In this document: positions 1-9,057 of the stretch, piece after piece
How the letters are laid out: each line of letters starts with the position of its first letter
Numbering within the stretch: the stretch's first letter is position 1
Assembly (NCBI GenBank): GCA_937958105.1
Contig: CALFXJ010000029.1
Location: 1 to 46,508, forward strand
DNA from: an uncultured Cellvibrio sp.
Lineage (GTDB): Bacteria; Pseudomonadota; Gammaproteobacteria; Pseudomonadales; Cellvibrionaceae
Direction of reading: 5' to 3'
DNA: 46,508 nt
Position numbers and translations under genes: made by a program
The notes under the pieces: generated by a model
The model's database searches: none
What the model saw: the letters and a program-made list of their open reading frames with translations, nothing else
Told to the model about the DNA's origin: nothing

Positions 1-239
1 CGCCAGCGTAATCCGACACCCCACCAACAAACCACACCACAACCCAAACATCCACGCCACGTAGGTTGGATTAGCGCAGCGTAATCCAACACCCCACCAA
101 CAAACCACACCACATCCCGAACAACCACACCACGCAGGTCGGATTAGCACAGCGTAATCCGACACCCCACCAACAAACCACACCACATCCCAAACAACCA
201 CACCACGTAGGTTGGATTAGCGCAGCGTAATCCGACACC
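1..239. repeat. 73-bp tandem array of REP-type palindromes
   Basis: Units beginning GTAGGTTGGATTAG or GCAGGTCGGATTAG start at 61, 134 and 207, an exact 73-bp period. A partial unit at 1-60 is in phase with them. Each unit has a palindromic head, GTCGGATTA-(N7)-TAATCCGAC, with small variants, and a C/A-rich tail containing ACCACACCAC-like steps. The array lies just beyond the stop codon of the minus-strand GH127/146 gene. The palindrome is the same family as those at 21112, 36818, 45677 and 45757, and a RAYT transposase is encoded at 45915-46409. The array probably continues to the left of the window. Confidence 0.9.
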
Positions 240-259
240 CTCTCATCCGCTCAATAAAT

Positions 260-2638
260 TTAATCACCACGGCCACCGCGCATCAGGCGCACATGGTAAA
301 TTCCGCCGGCAATAGAGCCCGGTTTGGCTGCAAATTTCACCACCAGCTTTCCATCGTGTGCGGCGTCCACCAGAGCTTCGGGTAGCGCATAATCCACGGT
401 ATAAAAATCTTCACCAGGCCGCGCCTGTAATTCAACTTCGGCGATCCGGTGGTTGTTCACGAAGATATCAAAGCGACGGCCCGCATCGCCGGAAAAATAG
501 GTAATCCGCAAGGTTGTTGCCGCATGCTTCGGATCATTAAGTACATAGCTGAACCACCCTTCGGCGTGACGCCAGTGGCGGCCCAGATGAATACCCATCT
601 CGCTGCGTTCCGACCTCAAAAAATGATCCGACTCCGGCTGTTGCTGGCCCGGGTTTACCTGATCAATGGTCATCGCCTCCAGAGCCAGACGCGTCTGTTC
701 TTTCATGCTGTTAGCGGCCTGCCACTGCGTAAACTCTGTCTTACTGGCCACGGGCCAATAAAGGGTGTAACGCGATTCGTGCAAGCGAAAGAACGGGATC
801 AGCTCAACCTCGTGCGTTTTATCTCCCGTCATTACCGGTGCACGGAAGGTCAAGGGTTTTCCCTCCACCGGTGTAATCTTTTTGTGAAAATCCTGATCAT
901 CCGTAACAAAAGTAGGCGCAGCATCCAGCGGGCACATCTGACCTTTTGCGATATGGCCCATGCGGCTGTCATCCGCAAAATATTCCAGTTTTTCCGCAGG
1001 GAAAGGTTGTGTCTTGGCTGCCAGCACAACCGGGCCATGCAGCACCGCATAATAGGGGGAACCATCGGGCATTGACTCAAGTCGCGTGTGCATCGGCAAG
1101 TTAACGCGGACCTTATCCCCCGCCTCCCATTTACGTTTAACCTTTACATATTGACCGGGACGCGCATTAACCTTAATCGCTTTGCCGTTTACTTTAACCG
1201 CGAGTGCCTTATTCGCAACCCAGGTTGGGTAACGCAGATTCAAGGTAAAGTTACCGCCCTCTTCAATCACAATTGTGGTGAGTTCTGTATCGGGAAAGGC
1301 GGTCTCCTGACGCAATTTAACTTTCTTGTCACGCCAGTTCAGCCTGGAAGGAATAAACAGGTTGACGTAGAGCTGATCATCGCGCTGCGCATAAATCAGC
1401 TCACCATATTTACCGTGATTTTCGATACCCGAACCGACGCAACACCACATCGCTTTGTCCACCTGGGAATAAACGCGGTAATGGTTGGGGCGCATTGAGG
1501 TGAAGTAAACCAGACCACCCGTCTGTGGGTGCTGAGATGAAAGAATATGGTTGTAGAGTCCTCGCTCGTAAAAATCGAGATAGGTCAGATCCCCGGACGA
1601 CTCATAAAACAGCTTGGACAGCTTCAACATGTTATAGGTATTACAGGTCTCCGGCCCTTCGATATCTTCGATCATTGCCTGAAAATCATCGGCGGGATGA
1701 AAATGCTCTTTCACGCTGTTACCGCCGATGGCAACACTGCGTTTGTGCGCTACGGTTTCCCAGAAAAACCGGGCCGCATCATTCCATTTTTTATCGCCAG
1801 TCACATCTGCGATGCGCTTAAAGCCAATGACCTTGGGGATCTGCGTATTTGCGTGCATGCCCGTCAACTCATCCTTGCGCTTCAGCAAAGGGTCCAGTAA
1901 CAGGCGATGCGAAAAACGCTTCGCCAGCGTCAGATATTTTTGCTCACCGGTGATCTCCGCAACATCCACAAAAACTTCGTTCATGCCACCGTACTCACCA
2001 CGAAGCATGAGCTCCATCTGCTCATCACTCAGACCTTCGGTGAGCTTCAGCGCCCAGTCCGACAACTTAACCAACATAGCTTTGGCAGTTTCGTTACCTG
2101 CGTATACATACGCATCCCGCAGGCCGGCATAGGTCTTGTGGATGTTGTACCAAGGCACCCATTTATCATTAAGGGAGAAGTTATCGACCTTTATCTGGCC
2201 TTTTGCCAACGCCTTCCAGGCCTCGTCGCCATCAGGAATCCCGCCGATATAGCCGTTACCATGCTTGTCCTGGCATTTCTTCAACTCATCAATCATGTAG
2301 TTAAGGCGCTGCAGCACCATCTCATTACCGGTTGAGGCATACATCAACGCGAGTGCCGTCAGGTAATGGCCGCCGATATGACCGTCCAACCCCGAGGATT
2401 CCCAGTTACCGTAACTATCCGCTTTTGCAGGCAAGCCCGCTTCACGCAGATAAGGCGCCAGCAGCCGATCAGGCTCCAGGGCCAGCAGGTACTGCAGGTT
2501 AATTTGTTCAGCGTGTTTGAACGGGCTGTCCAGCAGACGGACGTCCGCCAGCGGAAACGGCTGAACCGCCGAAGCAGCGGACGCCAGACACGCGTGGAAA
2601 AGCGCAAGGAAAAACAGGAAAACGGCTGAGACTTTCAT
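260..2638 (-). CDS. Secreted beta-L-arabinofuranosidase, GH127/GH146 (DUF1680) type
   Basis: The 792-residue protein has a signal peptide (about 1-22), so it is probably periplasmic or exported. The DUF1680 zinc/thiolate site is visible: Glu330 and Cys332 in PETC and the pair Cys399-Cys400 in MWCCVGSG. In characterised GH127 enzymes the equivalent Glu and Cys residues bind zinc and one Cys is the nucleophile. Glu311 (SVKEHF) is a plausible acid/base. A beta-sandwich-like C-terminal part follows the (alpha/alpha) barrel. The family removes beta-L-arabinofuranosyl groups, and a Bacteroides arabinan locus contains a GH146 relative, which fits the neighbours here. The ATG has GAGG upstream. It is divergent from the TonB-dependent receptor gene across a 446-bp spacer. 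Choosing between GH127 and GH146 needs a family search. Confidence 0.85.
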   Translation of the reverse strand: MKVSAVFLFFLALFHACLASAASAVQPFPLADVRLLDSPFKHAEQINLQYLLALEPDRLLAPYLREAGLPAKADSYGNWESSGLDGHIGGHYLTALALMYASTGNEMVLQRLNYMIDELKKCQDKHGNGYIGGIPDGDEAWKALAKGQIKVDNFSLNDKWVPWYNIHKTYAGLRDAYVYAGNETAKAMLVKLSDWALKLTEGLSDEQMELMLRGEYGGMNEVFVDVAEITGEQKYLTLAKRFSHRLLLDPLLKRKDELTGMHANTQIPKVIGFKRIADVTGDKKWNDAARFFWETVAHKRSVAIGGNSVKEHFHPADDFQAMIEDIEGPETCNTYNMLKLSKLFYESSGDLTYLDFYERGLYNHILSSQHPQTGGLVYFTSMRPNHYRVYSQVDKAMWCCVGSGIENHGKYGELIYAQRDDQLYVNLFIPSRLNWRDKKVKLRQETAFPDTELTTIVIEEGGNFTLNLRYPTWVANKALAVKVNGKAIKVNARPGQYVKVKRKWEAGDKVRVNLPMHTRLESMPDGSPYYAVLHGPVVLAAKTQPFPAEKLEYFADDSRMGHIAKGQMCPLDAAPTFVTDDQDFHKKITPVEGKPLTFRAPVMTGDKTHEVELIPFFRLHESRYTLYWPVASKTEFTQWQAANSMKEQTRLALEAMTIDQVNPGQQQPESDHFLRSERSEMGIHLGRHWRHAEGWFSYVLNDPKHAATTLRITYFSGDAGRRFDIFVNNHRIAEVELQARPGEDFYTVDYALPEALVDAAHDGKLVVKFAAKPGSIAGGIYHVRLMRGGRGD

Positions 2639-3084
2639 AGGGCCTCTAAAATCTAGTGAATATTAACTTCTGAATTTATATTTTTATATTATATATCGAT
2701 CGCATCTAGCACAACGTGCACGCTCCATTTCGACGGCTAGTATCAGCCGTTGGTCAGTCTCCCCTGTCTTACCCCCCAAGTCCATACTAGAATTTGTACA
2801 AGACTTGGCCGAGCCACCGCTTGTTGCCCGTCAAAACAGTTATATGTAAAAAAATTTTTACTGATTCCTACGGCGGATGAATTTAGGCGCCAATATCCCT
2901 TTGTTTTTTATAAACTTTTTCAATTCATTCCCTCTGAAGCCTGTAACCACGAAGCCATTGATTATAATTTTATAATACAATATTATCGTTGGCGCTCCAG
3001 CGTAATAATAATCAAGCCCACACCCAGACTAATAATAAATGCTGCGGCGTGGCGAAATGCTTATCCTCAGGGGAGTAATAATAA
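2639..3084. other. Divergent intergenic region, GH127/146 and TonB receptor
   Basis: This gene-free 446-bp spacer separates two divergent arabinan genes. It is A+T-rich at both ends (about 2660-2700 and 2960-2990). It holds an inverted repeat CCAAGTC/GACTTGG at 2776-2782 and 2802-2808, the predicted receptor promoter with its operator-like palindrome at 2958-2986, and a TATAAT-like -10 on the minus strand at 2688-2693 that could serve the GH127/146 gene. No convincing ORF is seen. Confidence 0.6.
2958..2986 (+). promoter_or_regulatory. Predicted promoter and operator of the TonB receptor gene
   Basis: A sigma70-like pair TTGATT (2958-2963) and TATTAT (2981-2986) is separated by 17 bp. Between them lies TTTTATAATACAATA (2968-2982), a one-sided match to the TATTGT-N3-ACAATA palindrome found at three other promoters in this window: the right half is perfect and the left half matches 4 of 6. 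It sits 103-117 bp before the receptor start. A repressor bound here would cover the core promoter. Confidence 0.5.
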
Positions 3085-5850
3085 ATGTTTAAACGTTCTT
3101 TTCTCAGCACGAGCATTGCCGTGGCAGTTGCTCTTTCCGCCCAATCTGTTTCAGCCCAGGAAGAATACGATGAGTCCGCGATCGAAGAGGTCGTGGTTAC
3201 CGGCATTCGCGCGAGCCTGACCAAAGCGATTGATGTCAAACGAGAAAATTTCCAGATCGTCGACGCCATCGTTGCTGAAGATATTGGTAAGTTCCCAGAC
3301 AACAACGTTGTAGAAGCTCTGCAACGTGTTTCCGGTGTACAGGTCACTGACCGCGGCTCGGGTGAAGTTAATGCTGTTTCCATTCGTGGTCTGACTGATG
3401 TGACGACGACGATCAACGGCCGAAACATCTTTACGTCATCAGGTCGGGCGGTAGCGCTGGCTGACATCCCTGCCAGCTTGTTGAAACAAGTAGATGTATA
3501 TAAAACACGCTCTGCAAGCCTGATTGAAAGTGGTATTGCCGGGCAGATAGATATTAAAACTCAGCGTCCATTCGATTTCGAAGGCAGCAAGATAGTTGTA
3601 GCAGGCCGCGCTATTTATCAAGAGCAGGCAGAAGAAGTAGACCCTACAATCAGTGCATTATTCAGCAACCGCTGGGAAACAGGTGCCGGTGAATTCGGTG
3701 CATTGATTAACCTTGCTTACACAGAAACGAATTACCGCGACCAAAACCTGACTGCCGGTGCTGTTGTTCCTTTCCTGACAGGTGACGCACCAGATGGCTG
3801 GGTTCCCTATGAGCGCATCCAGCCTACTGATCCTCGCGCACCTGACCAGCAACTGTGGGAGCCGGGCAGACAGGAGGGTCTGCCATTTGCACCTGGCTCG
3901 ACGCTGACAATGAACGGCGAAGAAATACCTTACCTGCTGTCCCGCGATGCTATCTTCCAAAATGATTTTACCGGCAGCCGCGAACGTCCTGCGGCCAATA
4001 TTTCCTTGCAGTACGCTCCCAACGAAACCTCGGAATATCTTTTCGAAGCTTTTTATAACGGCTATCGCAACGAATCATTCAATAACTTGCTGTTCTCCTT
4101 TGTCGACTGGTGGGGAAATCTTGCAGACAAGGAAGCACCTACGCTTTTTGATGGTACCAACATTATTAAAGAACGCGTTGTCGGCGCACCTTATGTATTC
4201 AGCAGTGGCGATCTAACCATTTCTGAGACCGATAGCTTCGTTTACGCATTGGGTGGAAAATGGGATCTTTCAGATAACCTTACTGTTCGTTCAGAGTTGG
4301 TTTATCAGGAAAGTGAATTCACCATCGACTTCTTCGCTATGCGTGCAGATCAGGTTCCTGAGAATGTCTGGGTAGACTTCAACAGCGGTGGTGGTTTACC
4401 TGCATTCGGTTTTGTCACTGACAGCGGCGCTGACATCGATATGACCGATGCCAGCAGATGGAATATGGCTAATCTCTATGACAATGCCGACATGCATAAA
4501 GGTGATGCACTTACCTGGACTTTTGATGGTGATTACACCTTCAATGATGGCTTCTTCAAGAAATTAAGTTTTGGCTTGCGCTACGACGATCGCACTGCTG
4601 AGGAAAGCCTGAGCCGTCAGGAAGCGGGTGCCTGCCTCGCCAGTAATCCTTGCAGCTTTGCTGAATTTGATGGTCTTGCCCATATAAACAGCGGCTTCTT
4701 TGACGGTGAGTCTGATGTGCCTACCAGCTGGGTTGTACCCAACGGTTACTACATTGCCAAGAATCAGGACACATTTAGATCCCGCTATGGCCTTGAAAAG
4801 CAGCCCCTCGTCCGTTCATTTGAAATTGAAGAAGCGAGTTATGCTGCTTACCTTCAAGCAGATTTTGAAACTGAAGTGGGTGGAAGAACCCTGGATGGCC
4901 AAATCGGTGCGCGTTATACAGGCTCCAAAACGGATATGTGGTTCTACGAAACCACTGACGCAGCGGCTTTACCCGCCACAGGGTCAGCTGACAACTCAAA
5001 ACTCTTGCCAAGCGTAATGTTGCGCTACCACATTACCAATGACTTGATACTGCGTACCGCCTACACCGAAACCTTACGGTTGCCAAACTTTTCACAGCTG
5101 AATGCTAATATCGTTTATACCGAAGACGTTACTAACATCGGATACGGTACAGCAGTGGGTGGTAATCCAAACCTCAAGCCTACCGAATCACAAAACCTCG
5201 ATGTCAGCCTTGAATGGTACTTCGCTCCGTCCAGCTCAGCTTACGTGACCTGGTTTGAACGTGATGTTGAAGGATTTGTCATCGACTTCCGCCGCATGGT
5301 CCAGCTTGAAGGTGAAGACTACGTCATGAGTCAGCCGTATAACGCGTCCAACGGTAAGCTCGATGGTATTGAGGTAGGATTGATTTATTTCCCGGAAAAT
5401 CTGCCCGCAGCTCTTGACGGTCTCGGGGTACAATTCAGTTATACATCCCTGAATTCTTCACAGGATATCCCGGACACCAATAATGCTGGAGAGATCATCC
5501 AAATTATTACCCAACCGATATTTGGTGTATCTGATTCCTCCTACAGTGTGGTTCTCGCCTATGACAAGGATCGATTTGACGCGCGCCTTTCTTACGTTTG
5601 GCGTGATGACTTCTTGAACAATTATGAGCAACCACAATTTGCGAATCCTCGCAGTGTTTACCGCAAGGCCGAAACCAGCCTGGATCTGCAGATCAGCTAT
5701 GACGTAACCGATAATTTCACTCTGACCTTCGACGGTACCAACCTGACCAACGAAATTTATCAGAGCTATTATCAGTATCCCAGCACGCATAACTTTAGCT
5801 CGTCACTGTACAGTCGAACCTTTGCTCTGGGTGCACGCCTCTCGTTCTGA
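3085..5850 (+). CDS. TonB-dependent outer-membrane receptor for arabino-oligosaccharides (predicted)
   Basis: This 921-residue receptor has a signal peptide ending near SVSA (24), a TonB-box-like IEEVVVTG (33-40), an N-terminal plug with the typical FPDNN and GVQV segments (to about 165), and a long beta-barrel ending in phenylalanine as outer-membrane proteins do. It resembles the large TonB-dependent receptors that Caulobacter, Xanthomonas and Cellvibrio relatives use for glycan uptake without a SusD lipoprotein. The arabinan substrate is inferred only from its neighbours, the GH127/146 and GH43 genes. The start has GGGGAG about 9 nt upstream. A strong hairpin follows the stop. Confidence 0.88.
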   Translation: MFKRSFLSTSIAVAVALSAQSVSAQEEYDESAIEEVVVTGIRASLTKAIDVKRENFQIVDAIVAEDIGKFPDNNVVEALQRVSGVQVTDRGSGEVNAVSIRGLTDVTTTINGRNIFTSSGRAVALADIPASLLKQVDVYKTRSASLIESGIAGQIDIKTQRPFDFEGSKIVVAGRAIYQEQAEEVDPTISALFSNRWETGAGEFGALINLAYTETNYRDQNLTAGAVVPFLTGDAPDGWVPYERIQPTDPRAPDQQLWEPGRQEGLPFAPGSTLTMNGEEIPYLLSRDAIFQNDFTGSRERPAANISLQYAPNETSEYLFEAFYNGYRNESFNNLLFSFVDWWGNLADKEAPTLFDGTNIIKERVVGAPYVFSSGDLTISETDSFVYALGGKWDLSDNLTVRSELVYQESEFTIDFFAMRADQVPENVWVDFNSGGGLPAFGFVTDSGADIDMTDASRWNMANLYDNADMHKGDALTWTFDGDYTFNDGFFKKLSFGLRYDDRTAEESLSRQEAGACLASNPCSFAEFDGLAHINSGFFDGESDVPTSWVVPNGYYIAKNQDTFRSRYGLEKQPLVRSFEIEEASYAAYLQADFETEVGGRTLDGQIGARYTGSKTDMWFYETTDAAALPATGSADNSKLLPSVMLRYHITNDLILRTAYTETLRLPNFSQLNANIVYTEDVTNIGYGTAVGGNPNLKPTESQNLDVSLEWYFAPSSSAYVTWFERDVEGFVIDFRRMVQLEGEDYVMSQPYNASNGKLDGIEVGLIYFPENLPAALDGLGVQFSYTSLNSSQDIPDTNNAGEIIQIITQPIFGVSDSSYSVVLAYDKDRFDARLSYVWRDDFLNNYEQPQFANPRSVYRKAETSLDLQISYDVTDNFTLTFDGTNLTNEIYQSYYQYPSTHNFSSSLYSRTFALGARLSF

Positions 5851-5876
5851 TACGGTTTCGTCTCAGAACCTTGGAC

Positions 5877-5910
5877 CCGCGTAAGGCAGCTGCAGCGCTG
5901 TCTTACGCGG
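5877..5910 (+). terminator. Hairpin after the TonB receptor gene
   Basis: A 14-bp stem with one G-U pair, CCGCGTAAGGCAGC (5877-5890) with GCTGTCTTACGCGG (5897-5910), closes a 6-nt loop 26 nt after the receptor stop. No T-tract follows. It may therefore be a 3'-end-stabilising hairpin that limits read-through into the following GH43 gene rather than a full intrinsic terminator. Confidence 0.6.
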
Positions 5911-6158
5911 CTCCCGTGTAATCATCTCGTGTTTCCTTGATTGCCAGCAGCGCACTGGCATGAATCCAGATCTGTAGTACCCGTTTTACCCACCTTCGAT
6001 ATTGCCGTCTTTGTTCACGCTCCAGCAATAACCTACATCAGCAGTTTAAATAATAAGGCTGTAATAAAGTCTCCACCGGCATAACCGGGCTTTTAGAAAA
6101 GAATAAATTTCACAAAAGCCTGCGTGACTTTATAAAAAATTAACCAAGGAGTTTCACT
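5911..6158 (+). other. Leader region of the GH43 beta-trefoil gene
   Basis: About 250 bp lie between the receptor hairpin and the GH43 start. A second small inverted repeat (TGCCAG/CTGGCA, 5942-5960) and an A+T-rich stretch (6040-6140) are visible. The TATTGT-N3-ACAATA palindrome seen at other promoters here was not found, so this gene may depend on read-through from the receptor or on another control. A clear ribosome-binding site, AAGGAG, lies 8 nt before the ATG at 6159. Confidence 0.5.
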
Positions 6159-7649
6159 ATGTCTTCAACTATTCTTCGATATCTGTCCATGTTATGCCTG
6201 TGCATGGTCTTCACGCATACTGCGAGCGCCATTCAATTACGTGGTACTACTGACATTCACGATCCCTCAACCATCGTACGCGACGGTGATCGCTTCTGGA
6301 CCTTTGGGACCGGCGGTGGCGCAGATATTTTTCCGATTAACGCCCTTTACTCGTACGACCTGATTAACTGGCAGCGCGGACCATCACCTATTCCACGCAA
6401 TACCAGGCCGGGCTGGATCAACAGCAAGGTGCCTGGTTTTGACGGAAATTTCTGGGCGCCGGACCTCATCCAGATGAACGGCAAATTTTATTTATATTAT
6501 TCCGTCTTCAGTGCAACGTCAGGCATGCGCTCCGCAATCGGAGTGATGGTAACGGACTCGTTGAACAACCCGAACTGGCGTGATCTTGGCATGATTGTTT
6601 CCACCCTAGATGAACCGCGTTCGTCCGCGAACGAACCTGTTAACGCCATTGACGCGGGCGTCTTTCGTGATGCGAACAATAATGTCTGGATGGTGTACGG
6701 CTCGCACTACGCAGGCCTTTATATGATTCAAATTAACCCTAACAATGGGTTGCGCTTGAATAACACCCGCCACGGTGTTGTAGGAAACAACGGCCGATGG
6801 AACGAGTTTGAAGCGGCGCAAGTGCAATACATCAATGGTTACTACTACATGTTCGTCAACCTGGGGGAATGTTGTGCGGGGAATCAAAGTACGTATTACA
6901 TTGTCGTGGGCCGTTCGACCAGCCCCACCGGCCCCTACCTTGATAAAAACGGCCGCAGTCTGTGGGATTACGGTGGCAGTGAAGTCTTGTCTACGAGCGG
7001 AAATTACATTGGCCCGGGACACTTTGGTTATTTAAATAATAACGGGCAGCACCTTGCCTCTATTCACTACTACGACGGCACCACACCAACTGGCTGGCCG
7101 GGCCGCCTGGATTTGTTGCAAATCAATATGTCCAACGGTTGGCCAACTTTCACGCGTAATTTCACCTTGAGCCCGGTTGGCGACGGGAACGGTAACGGAA
7201 ACACCGCGCCTATTGCGAACGGTATTTATCGCATAACACCGATTCACAGCAATAAGGCATTAGACGTTGCCAACTGTGATTCTGCTGATGGAACCAATGT
7301 GCAGCAGTGGTCGTGGTTAAACAACGATTGTCAGAAATGGCAGGTTACACACCTGAGCAGTGGTTATTACCGCATCTCACCTGTCGCTGCACCAGACAAG
7401 GCACTTGATGTAGACGGCATCTCTGCTGCAGATGGTGCCAACATCATGCTGTGGGAATACTGGGGCGGCGAAGGTCAGCAGTTTCGTTTCCAGAGCTCAG
7501 GCAGCGGGAGATGGCGGATCATCGCGCGGCACAGTAACAAATGCCTTGATGTTTCAGGTATGTCGCAAAACGATGGCGCTAATGTGAATCAATGGAGCTG
7601 TATAAGCGGTGGGTTAAATCAGCAATTTCAAATGACGAGAGTTCAGTAA
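6159..7649 (+). CDS. Secreted endo-1,5-alpha-L-arabinanase-type GH43 with ricin-type beta-trefoil
   Basis: The 496-residue protein has a signal peptide (about 1-24) and a five-bladed GH43 domain (about 30-340). The catalytic triad is visible: Asp35 in IHDPST (base), Asp165 in AIDAGVF (pKa modulator) and Glu218 in FEAAQV (acid). The spacing closely matches the Cellvibrio arabinanase Arb43A (Asp38, Asp158, Glu221). A GNGNGN linker (342-348) leads to a C-terminal beta-trefoil (about 355-496) with three QxW-like repeats (QKW, QQF, QQF) and SNKALDV/SNKCLDV motifs, that is, a CBM13/ricin-type sugar-binding module. It would cut the alpha-1,5-arabinan backbone outside the cell or in the periplasm, supplying the receptor encoded just upstream. 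Confidence 0.9.
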   Translation: MSSTILRYLSMLCLCMVFTHTASAIQLRGTTDIHDPSTIVRDGDRFWTFGTGGGADIFPINALYSYDLINWQRGPSPIPRNTRPGWINSKVPGFDGNFWAPDLIQMNGKFYLYYSVFSATSGMRSAIGVMVTDSLNNPNWRDLGMIVSTLDEPRSSANEPVNAIDAGVFRDANNNVWMVYGSHYAGLYMIQINPNNGLRLNNTRHGVVGNNGRWNEFEAAQVQYINGYYYMFVNLGECCAGNQSTYYIVVGRSTSPTGPYLDKNGRSLWDYGGSEVLSTSGNYIGPGHFGYLNNNGQHLASIHYYDGTTPTGWPGRLDLLQINMSNGWPTFTRNFTLSPVGDGNGNGNTAPIANGIYRITPIHSNKALDVANCDSADGTNVQQWSWLNNDCQKWQVTHLSSGYYRISPVAAPDKALDVDGISAADGANIMLWEYWGGEGQQFRFQSSGSGRWRIIARHSNKCLDVSGMSQNDGANVNQWSCISGGLNQQFQMTRVQ

Positions 7650-7652
7650 GCT

Positions 7653-7686
7653 AAAAGCATCGCCTGTAACCTTGCAGGCGATGCTT
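7653..7686. terminator. Bidirectional terminator between convergent genes
   Basis: A perfect 12-bp stem, AAGCATCGCCTG (7655-7666) with CAGGCGATGCTT (7675-7686), closes an 8-nt loop between two convergent stop codons at 7649 and 7708. AAAA precedes the stem on the plus strand, giving TTTT after it for minus-strand transcripts. On the plus side the downstream tract is only CGTTATCC. Confidence 0.75.
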
Positions 7687-7707
7687 CGTTATCCATTTTA
7701 ATAAATA

Positions 7708-9057
7708 CTATTCCGTACGATTCACAGCCTGATAAACCTTACTCAGAAACTGCGGATACAAGGCATCGCGCTGATACATATTCAAGTAGAACAACACGAT
7801 CAGGTCATTTTCCGGGTCAATGATGTACTCCGTACCAAACAGGCCGCCCCACGCATAAGCGGTGTTTGAAACTTCCGGCGCAGGTTTTTTCTTCTCATTG
7901 TATAACTCAAAGCCGAGACCAAATTGAAAGCCCTCACCACCGGCATTGGGCTGCGGCAAGCGGTTGATGGTGGTCATCAGCTCGACAGTCTCGGGCTTCA
8001 AGATGCGCGTTCCATTGAAGGTACCTTTGTTGAGCAACATCTGACAGAATTTTGCATAGTCAGTAATGGGGCCATTCAAGCCGATAGCGCCTTCAACATA
8101 GGTTTGTTCCGGGCTGACGGCGCCTTCACTGTACATATTGGATGCGGCTTGCAGCTCACCATCTACCAGCGTGTGCGCGCTGACAAACCGTGACAAGGCA
8201 TCTGGTGCGTAATACCAGTCCGTATCATTCATGCCCAAGGGCAGGAGGACATTTTCTTTAACGTACTGGCGCAGTGGCTGACCGGATATTCTTTCAATCA
8301 TATATCCAAGCATGTTAGTGCTGACGTGGTAGTTCCACTCACTGCCCGGATCAAATCCCAGAGGATATTTCACCAGTGCGAGCATTTCCTCTTCAAGAAA
8401 TTTTGATTGAGGATCACCGCCACCTGTGCGCTGTCCGCTCGGCACAACCTCAGGAATGGGTCCACCAAAAAATCCAGAAGGACGATCGTCTCGTTTCAGA
8501 TCGGCGCGGCGCAGGTCGCCAGCCAGCCCAGCCCCCAGGCCCGATGAGTGAGACATCAAGTGAGCAAATGTCATGGGCGTCGCAACCGGACGCGTCTCGT
8601 AAGTGCCATCCTCATGAATCCTGGTGACTACTTCATCAGGAATCTCCGGAAAATATTTTGCAACCGGATCATCAATCGCTACCCGCCCCTGTTCAACCAA
8701 CGTCATAAAAGCAACGGTGGTGACCGCCTTGGTCTGGGAGAAGAGCACATAGTAATCATCGATAGAGGCTGGTACACCACCTTCTTTATCTTTCCAGCCA
8801 AACGCTTTTGCATAAATAACCTTGCCATCCTTCGCGGCAAAGGCGGCGAGGCTGCGTGTTTTTTTCTCATCGATGAATGATTGAAGCAACTCATCGATTT
8901 CTGCTAAGCCCGCCGCATCGACGCCGGCATCACTGGGTTTCACATCGTCAATAAACGCCTGGGGCTTATCTGACCGGGGCGCATCTGACTGAGGTCTGTC
9001 GGTACTGCAACCTGCAATAAGCAGGGCACCAAAGATCATGGCGAAGAGGTGTTTCAT
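7708..9057 (-). CDS. Serine hydrolase lipoprotein, beta-lactamase/esterase (class C-like) fold
   Basis: The 449-residue protein has a lipoprotein signal with lipobox LIAG-Cys17. The penicillin-recognising-enzyme motifs are present: Ser107-Gln-Thr-Lys110 (SxxK), Tyr243 in WNYHVSTN in place of the YxN motif, and a late WGGLFG stretch where class C enzymes have KTG or HxG. Relatives act as beta-lactamases, D-amino-peptidases or carbohydrate esterases. It lies between two secreted arabinanases and shares a divergent regulatory region with the second, so a membrane-anchored esterase acting on ester-decorated arabinan is a reasonable inference. An antibiotic-resistance role is less likely here. Substrate cannot be read from sequence. 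Confidence 0.8.
   Translation of the reverse strand: MKHLFAMIFGALLIAGCSTDRPQSDAPRSDKPQAFIDDVKPSDAGVDAAGLAEIDELLQSFIDEKKTRSLAAFAAKDGKVIYAKAFGWKDKEGGVPASIDDYYVLFSQTKAVTTVAFMTLVEQGRVAIDDPVAKYFPEIPDEVVTRIHEDGTYETRPVATPMTFAHLMSHSSGLGAGLAGDLRRADLKRDDRPSGFFGGPIPEVVPSGQRTGGGDPQSKFLEEEMLALVKYPLGFDPGSEWNYHVSTNMLGYMIERISGQPLRQYVKENVLLPLGMNDTDWYYAPDALSRFVSAHTLVDGELQAASNMYSEGAVSPEQTYVEGAIGLNGPITDYAKFCQMLLNKGTFNGTRILKPETVELMTTINRLPQPNAGGEGFQFGLGFELYNEKKKPAPEVSNTAYAWGGLFGTEYIIDPENDLIVLFYLNMYQRDALYPQFLSKVYQAVNRTE

Noticed and set aside
1..239. CRISPR array
   Set aside because: The period is regular, but the whole 73-bp unit is repeated, with no unique spacers. The palindrome matches dispersed REP copies, and there are no cas genes.
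2791..2801. AraR-type operator at TTTGTACAAG
   Set aside because: It holds an 8-bp palindrome TTGTACAA, but this lacks the longer Bacillus AraR consensus and is better explained as part of the loop of the larger CCAAGTC/GACTTGG inverted repeat.
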